This document shows, one piece after another, positions 62,034-64,000 of a stretch of 64,000 bases of DNA. The stretch is from positions 496,001-560,000 of the forward strand of contig JADFUC010001898.1 in the NCBI GenBank assembly GCA_019722365.1, written 5' to 3'. The notes beneath the pieces are model-generated. The model ran no database searches and was not told the DNA's origin. It saw nothing but the letters and a program-made list of their open reading frames with translations. Source of the DNA: Lithospermum erythrorhizon (taxonomy: Eukaryota; Streptophyta; Magnoliopsida; Boraginales; Boraginaceae). The position numbers and the translations under genes are program-made. Every line of letters begins with the position of its first letter. Position 1 is the first letter of the stretch.

Positions 62034-63814
62034 TCAAAAATTTGGAAACATCCTTTGGTAAACTCCAACATCAATTCCATTGAAAGCCAGTGGAGCAAAC
62101 ATCCACATATCATCTGAGCTTAACAACTGCAAGATCACAATAATTTGAACTTATTTATTAGTCAATTTTCGCTTTTAAAATAAATCGTGATCAAACATGC
62201 AAAACAAATAAAGTACTACTTCATGTATATATATAATAATTTTATTTGTAATGTATAAGTACCTGAATTTGGAGCTGCAAAAACTTTACATATTGTACAG
62301 CTTCTTCAAGCATTGTGCTAATATCGACCTATTGCAATTAATTCGATAAAAAAGCTTTTTTAGATTTGTGTTTCTTCTTAAATATAATTATATAAGTCAA
62401 TTAAGATTGATAACGTTTTTATAACCTTTGTTCCATTTGGGACAAGATTCTGTAAGACTCTAAGCCTTTCATTAATCCTCTCTCTTCTTTTCTGCAATAA
62501 ACAAAAAATGTAAGCACAATTATCCTATGGTGAAAATGCAATAACATGGCGATTAGGAAAATAATAAAGAAAAGTAAACTTGGGCTAACGAGTTTGGATC
62601 CTCTCAAGTTACATACAACCCATACAATTCTTATCTGTCGAGTCATGAAATATATAAATATCAATTTTCATAATTTTCAATGCAAATTAGGAGAATTATA
62701 GAGAATAATGCTCGAGAGGATCCTAATAACTCGTAATTATAGATTACTTACCCTTGCATAGAGGCTTTGGGGATCGGTTGCATTTCCCCTAGCAGCTCTG
62801 GTTTTTCCTTTGGAGTCCTTGCACTCTGAAGTAGTTACTTCACCATTTGTTTCCTCAAAAGCATTGGAATCATCTTCAGACATTGAAGAAGTAGGGGCTT
62901 GGATTTGTTTTCCAGCATTTTCTTTACTCTCATTCTTGTCCTCATTTGTGTTATCAATGTTGTCTTCAACGATTTTCTTCTTCTTTGTTTGTCCCTTAGT
63001 GTTCTTTTTAGTTTTCTGAGTCTACACCAAAGTATACATAATGAATGAGAATATTATTATAAAAATAGCAAAAATGGCTAAAGTTAATTTTCATTTGACA
63101 TTGCTAAAACGTAAAATAATCAGATTTTGGGTAATGATTTGCGCACTCAACTTTTTGATAGTGACATATCATTTGTTTTCACTTCGGATGAAAAAATTTC
63201 CAAAATAAAATATCATTATCAACTAGTCGAGTGAAAAATTGAAGTCCGAGTTCTTCACTTACATTTCTCGGAGCTCGTGGTTTCTTCTTGGGAGCTTCCA
63301 ATTCAGCCAATGAGTCGTTACATGATTTTTGATTAGCTGCATCAAGCTTCCTCTTCAGCTGATCTAGGCTGCCTGAAGCCAGAGTAATCACCTCTTCATT
63401 GACTGCATTGCTTAGGACATTATTAATATCTCCCACATTTGAAGTGTCCATAGACAAAAAATGCATGAACTCATGAGTATTAGAATCATTTGTTAGAGTA
63501 AGAAAATTATTGACATTGTTATCTTGGTTCTCATAACTCCCATTTGGAAAATGCACTTGAATTTCACTTTCACTGCTATTGCTACTTTCTTGAGAAACAT
63601 AGGATTCAATGTTAGGTGAATCAAATGATTGAAGATAAAAATTGTGAGCCATTATGTTAGAATTAGAGGCTTCAGGTAAGAAGGCTTGAGGAGAAATCCC
63701 AAAGTTTTGGCAAAAATTATCAGCTGGATCAGAGAACAAGAAATCATCATCTACATTGGTGAACATTTTGAGAAAGTCAAATTCTTCATCAAAGAAAGCT
63801 CCTACAGACTCCAT
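62034..63814 (-). CDS. bHLH transcription factor, subfamily VIIIc (RHD6-like / RSL type)
   Basis: DNA-binding regulator related to RSL2/RSL4 (Arabidopsis bHLH85/54/84/139), which promote root-hair growth; the target pathway is inferred from family. Exons on the minus strand: 63814-63263, 63021-62752, 62491-62426, 62328-62263, 62126-62034, in phase, 348 aa. The start MESVGAFFDEEFDFL was preferred over an upstream in-frame Met whose extension looks like 5' UTR. The N-terminal half is acidic and Ser/Asn-rich with no fixed fold. Exon 1 ends with a basic patch (KKKPRAPRN) and exon 2 begins with another (TKKNTKGQTKKKK). The bHLH spans about residues 256-322: GKTRAARGNATDPQSLYARK, RRERINERLRVLQNLVPNGT, KVDISTMLEEAVQYVKFLQL. 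The conserved tail LLSSDDMWMFAPLAFNGIDV follows. The introns inside the bHLH region match the usual arrangement. No break seen. Confidence 0.94.
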
Positions 63815-63940
63815 TGTTTTCTTATTAGTAAAGTGGAAGCTTTTTTGATGAAAAGATAGTGATAGTAATGTATGGAATTTGCAATGAGACAAAGCCACAA
63901 AGTTTGAATACTTTTCTGCTAATTGTCAAGAACTTGGGGC

Positions 63941-63950
63941 ACATTTATAC
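63941..63950 (-). promoter_or_regulatory. TATA box of the bHLH gene
   Basis: Minus-strand GTATAAATGT, about 130 bp upstream of the start codon at 63814. Confidence 0.6.
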
Positions 63951-64000
63951 CTCAAATAAGAATGTTAATACATGCAGGGGTTTGACTGTTTTTAATATTG

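Overview
The window is nuclear DNA from a flowering plant, almost certainly a eudicot. Genes are split by AT-rich introns with clean GT..AG borders. The gene set is plant-specific (strigolactone receptor D14, plasma-membrane-type Ca2+-ATPase of the ACA group, root-hair-type bHLH). Intergenic DNA is AT-rich and full of small transposons and a decayed copia retroelement. I cannot name the species from the sequence.

Layout. (1) 1-5045, plus: the 3' two-thirds or more of a UTP4/cirhin-type WD40 gene for the small-subunit processome; its 5' end lies outside the window. (2) 6581-6652, plus: a tRNA-Pro(TGG) gene with an oligo-T terminator. (3) 8148-12435, minus: a five-exon RNA-recognition-motif protein resembling AKAP17A/XE7. 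(4) 12.4-19.9 kb: no intact gene, but MITEs, a possible solo LTR, decayed coding patches and a foldback element. (5) 19931-21882, minus: a two-exon D14 gene with an intact Ser-Asp-His triad. (6) 22.0-40.6 kb: transposon-rich, with a 9-bp-TSD MITE, a second foldback element, a degenerate Ty1/copia element with both LTRs (25.3-31.3 kb), a short retroposon, a small broken gene fragment (DUF1995-like) and a (TTA)n block of about 0.7 kb inside a possible hAT-like element. (7) 40658-45274, plus: an intact seven-exon ACA1/2/7-type Ca2+-ATPase (1013 aa). (8) 47590-53182, plus: a 13-exon IFRD-family gene (445 aa). (9) 54026-60589, minus: a large proline-rich RRM/SPOC gene whose reading frame is interrupted in the RRM region and which carries a silent duplicate of part of exon 1 in intron 1. 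(10) 62034-63814, minus: a five-exon RSL-type bHLH gene (348 aa) with its TATA box.

The genes do not form a pathway; they are ordinary neighbours on a plant chromosome. I did not find a clearly new biological system. The most notable points are the frame breaks and missing segment in the RRM/SPOC gene, its duplicated exon tail, duplicated blocks that copy an exon-intron border in the AKAP17A-like gene, two foldback elements with the same C-rich arm design, and several near-perfect 2-copy tandem duplications. Exon borders were placed by eye from reading phase, splice signals and remembered family sequences. Percentages and lengths are hand counts.
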